From Pantoea sp. AS-PWVM4 (lineage in GTDB: Bacteria > Pseudomonadota > Gammaproteobacteria > Enterobacterales > Enterobacteriaceae), in contig NZ_ASZC01000002.1 in assembly GCF_000468095.1 (NCBI RefSeq), forward strand, positions 1-64,000: a stretch of DNA of 64,000 bases, in the 5' to 3' direction. Positions 50,368 through 59,379 of this stretch are shown one piece after another. The notes beneath the pieces were generated by a model. That model was given only the letters and a program-made list of their open reading frames with translations. It ran no database searches and was not told the DNA's origin. Each line of letters starts with the position of its first letter. The first letter of the stretch is position 1. The translations under genes and the position numbers were made by a program.

Positions 50368-51550
50368 ATGAAGCTCAACGCCCGTCAAATCGAGACTGCT
50401 AAGCCGAAAAAAAGCCTGGAAACTGGCTGACGGCGGCGGTATGTACCTCGAAATCTTCCCCACTGGTGGTAAAAGCTGGCGGCTTAAATACCGCTTTGCA
50501 GGAAAAGAAAAGCGCGTGGTGTTTGGCCTGTATCCTGCGGTGACGCTTGCGCAGGCGCGCGGAAAGCGTGAAGACGCGAAAAGGATACTCGCAGCCGGTG
50601 GTGATCCCGGCGCGGCCAAGCAGGAGGCGAAGCAGGCCAAAATCCTCGCGGTGAACAACAACTTTGAAGCGATGGCGCGCGAGTGGCATGGGACCAAGCG
50701 GGCTAACTGGTCACAAGGCTATGCTGACGACATTCTGGAATACCTGCGCAAAGATATTTTTCCCCATATCGGCAAACTGCCGATTACTGAAATCACACCG
50801 ATGCTGATGCTGGCAGTGCTGCGGAAAATGGAACAGCGCGGCGTGCTGGATAAGCTGAAGAAAACCCGCCAGGCGTGTCGGCAGATTTTCACCCATGCCA
50901 TCGTAACGGGCAGGGCGCAGATTAACCCGGTGACTGATCTGGCGGCGGTGCTGAAACCCCCGAAGCAAAAGCATTTCCCTTATCTGCTGAATAACGAGTT
51001 AGGCGCGTTTATGCGCGCGCTGTGCGGTTATAGCGGCAGTACGATGACTCAGTACGCTACGCGGTTGCTGATGCTGACAGGGACGCGAACGATTGAGTTA
51101 CGCGCTGCGGAGTGGCGTGAGTTCGACTTAAGTAAAGGACTCTGGGAGATCCCCGAAGAACGCATGAAGATGCGGCGTAGGCATTCGGTGCCGCTGTCTC
51201 GTCAGGCTGTTGAGTTGCTGGAGGAGATCCAGCAGCTGACCGGACGCGGGAAGTATGTGTTTCCGGGCAGGAGCAATGCCGGAAAGCCGATGAGTGAAGC
51301 CACGATTAATCAGGTGATCAAACGGGTTGGCTACGATGGGAAGGCAACCGGGCACGGGTTCCGGCATACCATGAGCACGGTTTTGCATGAGCAGGGGTAC
51401 AACTCGGCATGGATTGAAGTGCAGCTCGCGCATGTGGACAAGAATTCGATTCGCGGGACGTATAACCATGCGCAGTACATGGATGGGCGGAGGGAGATGT
51501 TGCAGTGGTATGCGGATTATTTGGATGGGTTGCGGGATGGGGGTAATTAA
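50368..51550 (+). pseudogene. P4-type tyrosine integrase, frame broken near the N-terminus
   Basis: The start MKLNARQIETAKPKK is at 50368, but a run of seven A at 50407-50413 shifts the frame so that reading stops at 50428-50430. From 50417 the frame +1 gives WKLADGGGMYLEIFPTGGKS and continues to 51550. Compared with the family, two bases seem missing in the A run. The catalytic domain is intact: Arg in GTRTIELRAAEW, HGFRHTMSTVLHE and the Tyr in GTYNHAQY. Either it is inactivated, or a shorter protein starts at ATG 50441, or the A run is a sequencing error or frameshift site. Confidence 0.85.
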
Positions 51551-51563
51551 AAGGAATCGGGTC

Positions 51564-51695
51564 ATGGCTGGGGTAACTGTTTATTTTTCTGATGGTTTTA
51601 TGCATGTGAGGGCTGAGGGGAAAGAGTGGTTGGCGATTCCGATTGAGAATTTTCCTCGGTTGGCGCTCGGGACGCTTGAGCAGAGGGATAACTAG
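51564..51695 (+). CDS. Small protein, truncated DUF2442-like
   Basis: A 43-residue ORF starting MAGVTVYFSDGFMHVRAEGK and ending PRLALGTLEQRDN. This is the N-terminal half of a DUF2442-type domain, where a beta-hairpin and PRL motif are followed by a missing C-terminal half. AAGGAA lies eight bases upstream. DUF2442 genes often follow P4-type integrases; function is unknown. It may be a truncated remnant. Confidence 0.55.
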   Translation: MAGVTVYFSDGFMHVRAEGKEWLAIPIENFPRLALGTLEQRDN

Positions 51696-52038
51696 CTGAT
51701 GGAGCGCGTAGGATTGGGATGTATATGTTGCGAGGTCGTGTTTGGGAGGGATTAAAGGTGGCGCTAACACAAATAATTGACATGTTTTGTATTGGTTATG
51801 CGGTCTAATACTTCTACTGAACTGATATGAACCTAATCCTAGAGTTGATATTGCTAACATCTTGGATGTAATAATAAAAGAGAGGAATGTCATTCGTTTA
51901 GCAGTGGGAAATGGTATTATGATCGTTATCATTCGGTCCGTCCGGTGATTTGTGTTCTTTTGGCAATCAGATCGCACAATCGCTGAATGAGCTCCATCAA
52001 AGCAATTTACTATTCCACGCAATTATTTGGGAGGGAGT
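51696..52038. other. Gap before the ABC-3C-like operon
   Basis: About 340 bp of A/T-rich DNA without a recognisable gene. It presumably carries the promoter of the three-gene operon. A G-rich ribosome site (GGGAGGGAG, 52029-52037) at its right end belongs to the first gene. Confidence 0.5.
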
Positions 52039-53166
52039 ATGAGTGGTGGTCAAACTAAGAACGCAGCACTAACAGCAGCTTTGGCCTTCCATTACCAGAT
52101 GCTAATTGGCTTAGATAAGTGCTTTTCGCTTGATGAGGGGCAATCAATTTGGTTCGAGAAAGACGGGGATGTCAGTTTACAGATGCCAAGTGGCGAACTA
52201 TCTACACAAGCTGAAGTTAAAGACTATACCGCACCATTAACCGACCATCATGAAAACCTTTGGAAAACTCTCAAGAACTGGTTGGCACCGGAATTTGACC
52301 ATTCTCAATATAGAATTTTAATGCTGCATACTACCCAATCATTTGGGGCAACAAGTCGATTAAGAGATTGGAATACACGAAGTGCGTTGCAGCGACTACA
52401 AGTATTAAAAGATATTTATAGTGAGCGGACCGAAGAGCAACTTAATGCTGAAAAACCATCAGAAATTATTAGATTGCAAAAAAAAGTCATGGAAAATAAT
52501 GAGGTGTTACTTAAGTGTGTGTTGGGTAAAGTTACCTTATTTACGGAAGCTGATAACGCAAAAGAACTTGAGAAACGTATAATTTCTAGGCCAGTTGGTA
52601 TCCCAAAAAATAATCTCGTCAGCTACTTACACGGACTTATTGGTTTTGTGTATGCACAAGCCACTCAGCAGTCTTGGTGTGTGAGATTTCAGGATTTTTC
52701 TGCTAAGTGTGAGGAGTTAACCACACAGCTATGCAAAAAGGAGTTTACCTTTCCTACTTTTATTGGCTATGAAGCCTCTGATCTTGAGGTTGAATTTCAT
52801 CAAGACAGGCCATTCGTGCAGAAAATAAGTGAAATTGAACATCACGAGATGATTACTGATGCAGTTGGAAATTGGATTGAATTGCAAAATTCACTACTTG
52901 ATGAATTAGACGAGTATCCTCTCTATAAGGAAAAAACATTAAATTATCAAGAGAAGTTAGTTAGAAGGTTTAAACTCGCATATTCTACTGCGGAACTCGA
53001 AGCTGCTGACTCGATAAAAAGTTCTAAGTTGCTTTATAACAAGACTATCGCTGAACAACCTCTAAATATAGGCAATGATATTCCCCCTATAGAATATAAA
53101 AACGGCTTGATACATGATGCTATGGATGATGAAGATAGGGATTTAAAATGGAGGATTGAGCTATGA
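52039..53166 (+). CDS. ABC-3C-like system, first component with nuclease-like N-terminus
   Basis: A 375-residue protein. Near the N-terminus AALAFHYQMLIGLDK, IWFEKDGDVSL and TQAEVKDYTAPL form a pattern E-x3-D-V ... (Q)xE-x-K that resembles PD-(D/E)xK nuclease modules of Cap4/DUF4297-type effectors, with catalytic candidates Asp44, Glu59 and Lys61. The C-terminal part is helical and unassigned. It is the first of three overlapping genes (ATGA with the next). In ABC three-component systems such proteins are the predicted effector or target-recognising part. The gene is A/T-rich. Confidence 0.72.
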   Translation: MSGGQTKNAALTAALAFHYQMLIGLDKCFSLDEGQSIWFEKDGDVSLQMPSGELSTQAEVKDYTAPLTDHHENLWKTLKNWLAPEFDHSQYRILMLHTTQSFGATSRLRDWNTRSALQRLQVLKDIYSERTEEQLNAEKPSEIIRLQKKVMENNEVLLKCVLGKVTLFTEADNAKELEKRIISRPVGIPKNNLVSYLHGLIGFVYAQATQQSWCVRFQDFSAKCEELTTQLCKKEFTFPTFIGYEASDLEVEFHQDRPFVQKISEIEHHEMITDAVGNWIELQNSLLDELDEYPLYKEKTLNYQEKLVRRFKLAYSTAELEAADSIKSSKLLYNKTIAEQPLNIGNDIPPIEYKNGLIHDAMDDEDRDLKWRIEL

Positions 53167-53615
53167 GTAGTGTTATAGATGCACTTTATGAGTTGAAGTA
53201 TAACCCATTTGAGTATGGTGCATATATCGCCTCTTTTTATTCTTCAGTCGGTGAATGTGAAAATAATATCTTACTTGCTCCGTTGATAATTCCGCTTTGT
53301 AGTCATCATTTTTTTAGTCGTAAGCTACAAAATTCTAATATCAAAAGTACAATATGGTCTGTTTTTGATGATCGTTCTAAGCATTATGACCTACAAGAGC
53401 GAATAAATGGTTTTCAAAAATTAACTGAACAATCTATTCAATATTGTTTAGTTAACGATTGGTTGGTTGTTGATCAAGGAAATTTAATTCTTCGTACAAG
53501 CACTGAATATAATTCAGCTCTGACCATTCAAAAAAAAGCTGAAAAGTTAGGGCGGTTGTTGAATGGACACTCAGTGGTAGAAATTTATGCTTTCTTAGGA
53601 GTGAAACCTAGATGA
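53163..53615 (+). CDS. ABC-3C-like system, middle component
   Basis: A 150-residue protein beginning MSSVIDALYELKYNPFEYGA, with a core LLAPLIIPLCSHHFFSRKL and a late TIQKKAEKLGRLLNGHSVVE. Size, position between a nuclease-like gene and a DUF3732 ATPase, and four-base overlaps on both sides fit the middle component of ABC three-component systems. The function is undefined. Identification leans on context. Confidence 0.68.
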   Translation: MSSVIDALYELKYNPFEYGAYIASFYSSVGECENNILLAPLIIPLCSHHFFSRKLQNSNIKSTIWSVFDDRSKHYDLQERINGFQKLTEQSIQYCLVNDWLVVDQGNLILRTSTEYNSALTIQKKAEKLGRLLNGHSVVEIYAFLGVKPR

Positions 53616-55630
53616 AAACATTAATACGTGAAATAGGTGTTATAGATAAGAATGAAAAAAAACACTTTGTTACTTTAAAGAATGGATTAAATGTAGTAAC
53701 TGGTAAATCATCGACTGGAAAAAGTGCTTTGATCGAAATTTTTGATTATTGTTTCGGTAGCCGCGAAAACACTATTCCAAAAGGGGTCATTACTGCAAGT
53801 GCGGCCATTTATTATGTTGCACTGTCTGTCAATGATCAGGATATGGTTATTGCTCGCGACCCAGCATTGAGTACTAAAGCATTTTTTCGTCGCGTAAATA
53901 CATTCAATTCAGAAGATATTAAACGTGACTATTTTAAAAATGGCTATTTCCGGCCACTAGACGAATTTAAAAAACATCTAAGAGGCTTTTTCTTAGATAT
54001 AGATGATGTTGATATATCTTTAGCAGCTAAAGCTAATAGGCGTTTTAATGCTAAAGCTGCTACCCCCTCTATACGCAGTTTTTCATCATTTATTTTGCAA
54101 CATCAGAATCTTGTTGCAAACAAACATGCTCTGTTTTATCGATTCGACGAAAAAGAGAAGCGTGATCAAGCCATTGAACACATCAAAATATTTTTAGGAT
54201 TAGTTGATCAGAAATACTTCCATTTATCACAAGAACATGAGCGGTTAACTGCTGATATCAGACGTCTAGAGCGTCAAAGAGAAACAAACAAGCGAGCATC
54301 GGAAAATTACAAACAAAATATCGGTCCGGTTTTAAGTCTTATTTACGCGCTTATGGGGTTTAAAGAAGAACCGTTACCATTACAGAATGTGCTAAACAAT
54401 CCACAAGATGCTAAAGACCAGTTGGATAAAATAATTATAGCTGAGGAGATAAATTATAATTCTGATGCAGTTACTAAGAGATATATAAAATTGAAGCAAG
54501 AGCGAACTTTAAAAACAGCTGAGCTTAGGGGGTTGCAACGACAAGTTTCTTCAATCAATAAGCATATTCAAGAAGAAGAACGCTTTGTTGAAAATATAAA
54601 AAAATTTAGTGCTCCAGAGCACGTTCATATTTCGGCGACTATCTGTCCATTTTGTTATACAGAAAAAAATAGTCTTGGAGAAAGTGCTGAAAAGTTACAA
54701 CAGGCCATCACGAAAGTATCAGGAAATATTGCACAAGCGCGTCCGATGAAGGCAAAATTTGAATCATTGTTGGTTGATGTAAAACGAAATATTGATTTTC
54801 TCGGTAAAGAGTTGATAGCTTTAAATCAGCAAGTTATTGAAATAGAGAAAACAGATAAACAACTGACTGAACAAAAAAGTCTTTATGAAAATATTGTGAT
54901 GCAAAAGTCCCGGCTGTTTATACTTCTTGATACTCTTAACATGGCTGATGACGTCGTGCTTGAAAGGCAAATCTTAGAATTACAAAAACAGATTAGAAGC
55001 ATCAGCAAAGATCTCAAAGAATATGACGTGCAAAAAGGACTTGAAGATGCTTCCAGAAAAGTTAACGAGTATATGATTGAAATAGGCAAACACTTTGAAT
55101 TTGAAAAAAGCTATCAGCCTATTAATCTTAACTTTTCATTTGAAACTTTCGATCTATACCATTTACAAGGTGATGAGAAGATTTATTTGAGGTCAATGGG
55201 GAGTGGAGCAAATTGGTTATACAGTCATGTCACACTATTTTTAGCTTTACATAAGTATTTTGCCGAGCTTGGTAGTAAGTGCTCAATACCATCAATTTTA
55301 TTCTTTGACCAACCCACACAGGTGTATTTTCCAAATTTTAACCGCGATGACTCAGAGACATTTGAAGAGCAGACTAAGCATGAAATTAAACAAAGAACAT
55401 CTAGAGAAAGATCTGTTGATGAAGATGTGAAAGCTGTGGAAAACCTTTTTAGCCAGTTATCGATTTATTGTAACGAACTTGAAAGTACTAATGGTTTTAG
55501 CCCGCAAATTATTGTAACAGATCATGCAGATGGTTTGACACTATCTAATGGTGTTTCGTTTGAGTCTCTAGTGAACGGAAATCGATGGCGCACCAGAGGA
55601 CTCATTGAACCTGTTATTATTGGAGGATGA
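53612..55630 (+). CDS. DUF3732 ABC/SMC-like ATPase of the ABC-3C-like system
   Basis: A 672-residue Rad50/SMC-style ATPase. Walker A GKSSTGKSAL lies at residues 31-40, a long coiled coil spans about 200-490 and is interrupted by a zinc-hook-like CPFC at 345-348, the signature-like MGSGANWLYSHV at 529-540 and Walker B SILFFDQPTQVYFP at 561-574, followed by an H-loop region IIVTDHADG. This is the DUF3732 family, the ATPase of one ABC-3C type. The system is predicted anti-invader; the cargo status supports this. Confidence 0.85.
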   Translation: MKTLIREIGVIDKNEKKHFVTLKNGLNVVTGKSSTGKSALIEIFDYCFGSRENTIPKGVITASAAIYYVALSVNDQDMVIARDPALSTKAFFRRVNTFNSEDIKRDYFKNGYFRPLDEFKKHLRGFFLDIDDVDISLAAKANRRFNAKAATPSIRSFSSFILQHQNLVANKHALFYRFDEKEKRDQAIEHIKIFLGLVDQKYFHLSQEHERLTADIRRLERQRETNKRASENYKQNIGPVLSLIYALMGFKEEPLPLQNVLNNPQDAKDQLDKIIIAEEINYNSDAVTKRYIKLKQERTLKTAELRGLQRQVSSINKHIQEEERFVENIKKFSAPEHVHISATICPFCYTEKNSLGESAEKLQQAITKVSGNIAQARPMKAKFESLLVDVKRNIDFLGKELIALNQQVIEIEKTDKQLTEQKSLYENIVMQKSRLFILLDTLNMADDVVLERQILELQKQIRSISKDLKEYDVQKGLEDASRKVNEYMIEIGKHFEFEKSYQPINLNFSFETFDLYHLQGDEKIYLRSMGSGANWLYSHVTLFLALHKYFAELGSKCSIPSILFFDQPTQVYFPNFNRDDSETFEEQTKHEIKQRTSRERSVDEDVKAVENLFSQLSIYCNELESTNGFSPQIIVTDHADGLTLSNGVSFESLVNGNRWRTRGLIEPVIIGG

Positions 55631-55787
55631 ATACAGCTATCTGAATGAAGATGATCTGGTGGCTTTAGGGAGCGAATAACTTTGTAGTCAGCGGTTGTCG
55701 CCTCCCGCTGTAAGCATCCCGGTAAACCGGACCATTCACATTTAGAGATCTTCCGGCATACTGATTATGTTCCTGGAGGAGATCACC

Positions 55788-56054
55788 ATGCGCAAAGCAC
55801 GATTCACCGAACACCAGATCATCGCCGTTCTGAAGTCCGTCGAAGCCGGACGCACCGTTAAAGACGTCTGCCGCGAGGCCGGGATCTCTGAGGACTCGTG
55901 CTACAACTGGAAAGCGAAGTTCGGCGGTATGGAAGCCTCTGATATCAAAAAGATGAAAGACCTTGAGGATGAAAACCGCCGGCTGAAACAGATGTTTGCG
56001 GACCTGAGTCTCGAGTGTCGTGCACTGAAAGACGTTATTGAAAAAAAGCTTTAA
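55788..56054 (+). CDS. IS3-family transposase OrfA
   Basis: An 88-residue DNA-binding subunit: HTH in KDVCREAGISEDSCYNWKAK and a leucine-zipper tail MKDLEDENRRLKQMFADLSL. It ends in a run AAAAAAAG at 56041-56048, a -1 slippery site that normally joins OrfA to OrfB. The ATG at 55788 follows GGAGGAGATCACC. Confidence 0.9.
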   Translation: MRKARFTEHQIIAVLKSVEAGRTVKDVCREAGISEDSCYNWKAKFGGMEASDIKKMKDLEDENRRLKQMFADLSLECRALKDVIEKKL

Positions 56055-56104
56055 AACCAGCAAGTAATCGTGAGCTGGTCAGCTATCTGACCGCGCAGTT
56101 TGCC

Positions 56105-56897
56105 ATGAGCTTACGTCAGGCATGCAGGACATTGTCGCTGAGCAGGACAGTATTTCATTACCATCCGGATACGCGGCGGGATGAGCCGGTGATTATGGCG
56201 CTGACCGTTGCGGCTGAACGCTATCCGCGATACGGATTTAAAAACCTTTTTCAGGTATTGCGCAGGCAGGGCAGCGCCTGGAACCATAAAAGAGTTCACC
56301 GGATTTACTGCCTGCTGAAGCTGAATTTTCGCCGTAAGGGAAAACAGCGCCTGCCGGTGCGTAATCCGGCTCCGCTGGTGACGCCAGAGGCGATGAACCA
56401 GAGCTGGTCCATCGATTTTATGCACGATGCGCTGGTGTGCGGCAGACGCTTCCGGACCTTCAACGTGGTGGATGATTTTAACCGGGAAGCGCTGGCAACC
56501 GAAATTGACCTGAATATCCCGGCGCAGCGGGTTGTGAGAGTGCTGGACAGGATCGTGGCAAACCGCGGATATCCGCTGAAGATGCGGATGGATAACGGTC
56601 CGGAGCTGATCTCGCTGACACTGGCACAGTGGGCAGAAGAGCATGGTGTGATGCTGGAATTTATCAGGCCCGGCAAGCCCACGCAGAATGCCTTTTCGAA
56701 CGGTTCAACCGGACATACAGAACAGAAATACTGAATTTTTATCTGTTCAGAACACTGAATGAAGCACGGGAAATTACAGAGCGCTGGCTGGCTGAATATA
56801 ACAGCGAGCGCCCCGCGAATCCCTGAATAACCTGACACCGGAAGAGTACCGGCTGATAGCTGAAGCCCCGGAAATCTCAAAAAGTGCGTGGAACTAA
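56105..56897 (+). pseudogene. IS3-family transposase OrfB, two frameshifts
   Basis: The rve/DDE integrase domain is recognisable: first Asp in SIDFMHDALV, second in MRMDNGPELI. At about 56692 (CCTTTTCGAA) a base is lost, so the continuous frame ends as NGSTGHTEQKY while the real sequence FERFNRTYRTEILNFYLF, which holds the third catalytic residue Glu, continues in another frame. A second shift lies near 56811 (CCCCGCGAAT). The tail ends SAWN. The transposase is therefore inactive. Confidence 0.88.
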
Positions 56898-57038
56898 AAC
56901 GGGTGTGCTTACAACACCAAGGCCACCTCCATATGTTTAGTGGGCTTGTGCTCTCTAAACATCCGTTCCTTTAATGACCTGTTTTAACTAAAAAAAGACA
57001 TAAATTGATACTCCGAACTTGCGTTAGGGTTTCAAAAA

Positions 57039-58010
57039 TCAATCAGTAATGGTCTTTACTCCGAAAACATGCATGGCTTTAGCTCTAAGTTGAGCACCAC
57101 AAAAATCTTCCATATCTAGCATCCTTATTAATGCATCGACCTGCTGCTGACTACGATGCTCATATGACAAGATCAATTCAATTTGATTGCTGGAAAGGTA
57201 CCGTGCCAAGTATTGGTAAGGATTCATCTCGGATTTAAAACTCGAGAGGATCATGTTCCACATCATCATTTGCTGTAGCCCTTTATGGATTTTGCTGTAT
57301 TCAAAGAAAGGGCGGAGAATAGAAGAGTATTTATCGAGTAATGCCCCTTTATGCCAACTGTAATATTGCTGAAGTTGTTTTTTATAATGTGTGAAAATAT
57401 CTCGGATATCAATGTTATCTTCTGCTTCTTCAATAAATTTTCTAGCCTTACTCCCCCAGTCTCTCCATTCTAATAGTTCATCCTTACTAATCACAAAGCT
57501 GGCTATTCTAATACCATTTTTTGAATCGCTTTTAATTATCCAGTTTGCTTGTGCCATACGCCAATGAGAGCTGAAGTTTCGGAGCTTCTGTAGAAAATCA
57601 TGCAACCCAGGTGTCGAAAATGACTTATCACGCTGCTCAATAAAATCATCAAGAGGCCATTTTTTATTGAACGCGCGAGCTATGTCAACAACGGTCATCA
57701 AAGATGAAGTACAATAATATAGTTTACGCTTAACTTCACGCACATATTCTTCTGCATTTTTCTCATTTGTCCTGCTCCAAAAATCTATATCCTTGCTTCT
57801 TTCTCCAAAGATGCTTATTTCATCTAACAATTCCGCAGTGCTTTTGGAGAACACCCAAACGGCGTCTTCAAGTTCTTTGATACCACGCCATAGTTGCCCA
57901 CCTTCCGTCTGATCAATCGATCTTTGTACTGTTCGGAAATCATACATTATTGCCGTCTGAATGTGTTGACGTGTCCAAGGGTGAGCCACAGTGTCAAGAT
58001 ATCCAGTCAT
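57039..58010 (-). CDS. Unknown protein with HEPN-like RNxxxH motif
   Basis: A 323-residue soluble, almost wholly helical protein. Residues 144-149 read RNFSSH in the context LRNFSSHWRMAQANW, an R-N-x3-H motif like that of HEPN ribonucleases. Aromatic and charged residues are frequent. No other domain is recognised, and no transmembrane segment is present. It stands alone on the minus strand beside the ABC-3C-like operon and near the right attachment site. HEPN assignment is a hypothesis from one motif; an unrelated helical protein is possible. The gene is A/T-rich. Confidence 0.6.
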   Translation of the reverse strand: MTGYLDTVAHPWTRQHIQTAIMYDFRTVQRSIDQTEGGQLWRGIKELEDAVWVFSKSTAELLDEISIFGERSKDIDFWSRTNEKNAEEYVREVKRKLYYCTSSLMTVVDIARAFNKKWPLDDFIEQRDKSFSTPGLHDFLQKLRNFSSHWRMAQANWIIKSDSKNGIRIASFVISKDELLEWRDWGSKARKFIEEAEDNIDIRDIFTHYKKQLQQYYSWHKGALLDKYSSILRPFFEYSKIHKGLQQMMMWNMILSSFKSEMNPYQYLARYLSSNQIELILSYEHRSQQQVDALIRMLDMEDFCGAQLRAKAMHVFGVKTITD

Positions 58011-58679
58011 TTGCGATCCTTAAGGTCAAATTGAGCTTTAGATAATAGCTCACAAAAATATCACTGGATATGTATGGGCTATGTTGAGAAAGAACACTGT
58101 TTAGACGGGATTGCTTCTTGCAAACAGCCGGCTGTAAATTAGGTAACGCTTTGAACACCCAAAGTATGAGCTCAAGTTTAAGTCGCTATTGTTAATACCT
58201 CAAATCTTCGGCCTCAATATTATGCTCTATAATTTTTAGGCAGTACGTGTTTGAATATATTGATTATTATCCTCTTTTGTCAAATCGCACCGACATCTTC
58301 AATAACAGATGGATTGTGTTGTGGTTTGCTGTGTTTTTTTGAAAAATAACAGCTATCATCAAAAAATTGGGGGCATCCTCGGGGGGCATGTACAAAATTG
58401 AACTCAGAATTTACCCCCCCATAAATCATCAAGCTACGCCTTACTTTTCAATCCTGTAGGACCTAATTTCATCCTGTCTTTAGCAGTACGCTTGCCTGTA
58501 ATCACTTCAGATAACCATCATGTATCTTTGTTATTCTCGGTCACAATTTAAACAATAAAATCCGCATTAACTTGCCTCAAATGGATTCATCTTCTTCACT
58601 TTGCGCATCCTGCCAGTACCAAAGCAGCGCCTCGGATGGCAGGAAAGTCATATCTCAAAGTGAAACACGGAGGTTATTT
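58011..58679. other. Non-coding junction with G-rich arm motifs and probable attR
   Basis: No gene is seen. Two tandem copies of the G-rich motif, TGGGGGCAT at 58368-58376 and CGGGGGGCAT at 58380-58389, with an inverted C-rich stretch at about 58421-58427, mirror the motifs beside the integrase. About 60 bp further right AATCCTGTAGG (58450-58460) repeats the tRNA 3' end. This fits attR with arm sites inside the element. The rest of the gap probably drives the small gene cluster at 58680. Confidence 0.55.
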
Positions 58680-58865
58680 ATGAACCAATCAATTCCCCTC
58701 GAAATTGTGATAATGCGAATCACGCAGGCGCAAACTGTTCTGTCAGTCTGGCTAAAAACCTTAACCACTGACGATGACAACGTGCCGGACATGATAGACG
58801 CTGTATCTACCCTTCTGGACGGTCTGGCTAATGCTATAGCAATCGACATGGTGTCTGATAAATGA
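58680..58865 (+). CDS. Small satellite-phage gene 1 (QAQxVLSxW paralog)
   Basis: A 61-residue acidic helical protein. GGAGG lies six bases before the ATG. The core QAQTVLSVWL-N8-DD, then MIDAVSTLLDGLANAIAIDM, recurs in genes 3 and 7 of the cluster. The last ATGA is shared with gene 2. Such tiny genes precede the primase in P4-like elements of enterobacteria; their role is not known to me. Confidence 0.75.
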   Translation: MNQSIPLEIVIMRITQAQTVLSVWLKTLTTDDDNVPDMIDAVSTLLDGLANAIAIDMVSDK

Positions 58866-59164
58866 GCCTATACAACGACCTTAACTACGCCAACCTCACT
58901 AATGTCCCTGCCGAGGAGCTTAGAGGGATTCAAAGCAGGTCTGATGAAGCAGTAAACGACCTGATGCTTGGTATTACCGCCATTGGGTCACTTATGTTTT
59001 GGGCGGCTGCTAACGATGACTACGATTCCGAACAAGCTAAAAAGGACATGTACAAACTTGGAGCAATGTTTATGCCGCTTAGTGAAGTGATTCGCGCACT
59101 CAGTGACACGGCGGCTAATGCCAGTTTCTGCATGCGTGAGCAGGGTAAGGGGGGCAAATCATGA
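58862..59164 (+). CDS. Small satellite-phage gene 2 (100 aa)
   Basis: A 100-residue protein, MSLYNDLNYANLTNVPAEEL at the start, with a mildly hydrophobic helix (VNDLMLGITAIGSLMFWAAA). Probably soluble or peripherally membrane bound. It overlaps genes 1 and 3 by four bases each. No family is assigned with certainty. Confidence 0.72.
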   Translation: MSLYNDLNYANLTNVPAEELRGIQSRSDEAVNDLMLGITAIGSLMFWAAANDDYDSEQAKKDMYKLGAMFMPLSEVIRALSDTAANASFCMREQGKGGKS

Positions 59165-59379
59165 CTATGTGTCTTTTAGATGCAAAGTGTCAGGTAGAAC
59201 AGGCTCAGGCAGTGCTTTCTGTCTGGATGGAAGCTGACATATCAGATGATAAGACTATGGAGATGATAGGTGCCTTGATGACCTTGTTGAGAGGCGTCGC
59301 GAATACAATGGGGGAAGCCGATCAAGAGCTGAGCCTTATGGGGATGAAGTTAATGAATAAGGATATTCGTCATGCTTAA
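59161..59379 (+). CDS. Small satellite-phage gene 3 (QAQxVLSxW paralog)
   Basis: A 72-residue helical protein with QAQAVLSVWMEADISDDKTM and MIGALMTLLRGVANTM, clearly a paralog of genes 1 and 7. It carries a C-terminal extension of about 20 residues. It overlaps gene 4 by eight bases. Confidence 0.73.
   Translation: MTMCLLDAKCQVEQAQAVLSVWMEADISDDKTMEMIGALMTLLRGVANTMGEADQELSLMGMKLMNKDIRHA

Larger units (their letters stand above)
55709..56913 (+). mobile_element. Decayed IS3-family element (IS407-type)
   Basis: A 1.2-kb element with terminal inverted repeats TGTAAGCATCCCGG at 55709 and its imperfect complement ending GTGCTTACA at 56913. It holds orfA and a frame-broken orfB. No matching 4-bp target duplication is visible (CCGC left, ACAC right), so one end may have been rearranged. 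It sits just after the DUF3732 gene and separates it from the RNxxxH gene. Confidence 0.85.

Noticed and set aside
50407-50413. Integrase A7 run as a proven programmed frameshift
   Set aside because: The needed change is +1 (or -2), not the usual -1 of A7 sites, and no stimulatory structure was evident; listed as a broken gene instead.
55631-55678. Short reading DEYSYLNEDDLVALGSE directly after the DUF3732 gene
   Set aside because: It looks like the tail of a lost coding sequence, but 17 residues without a start are too little to assign; perhaps a remnant next to the IS end.
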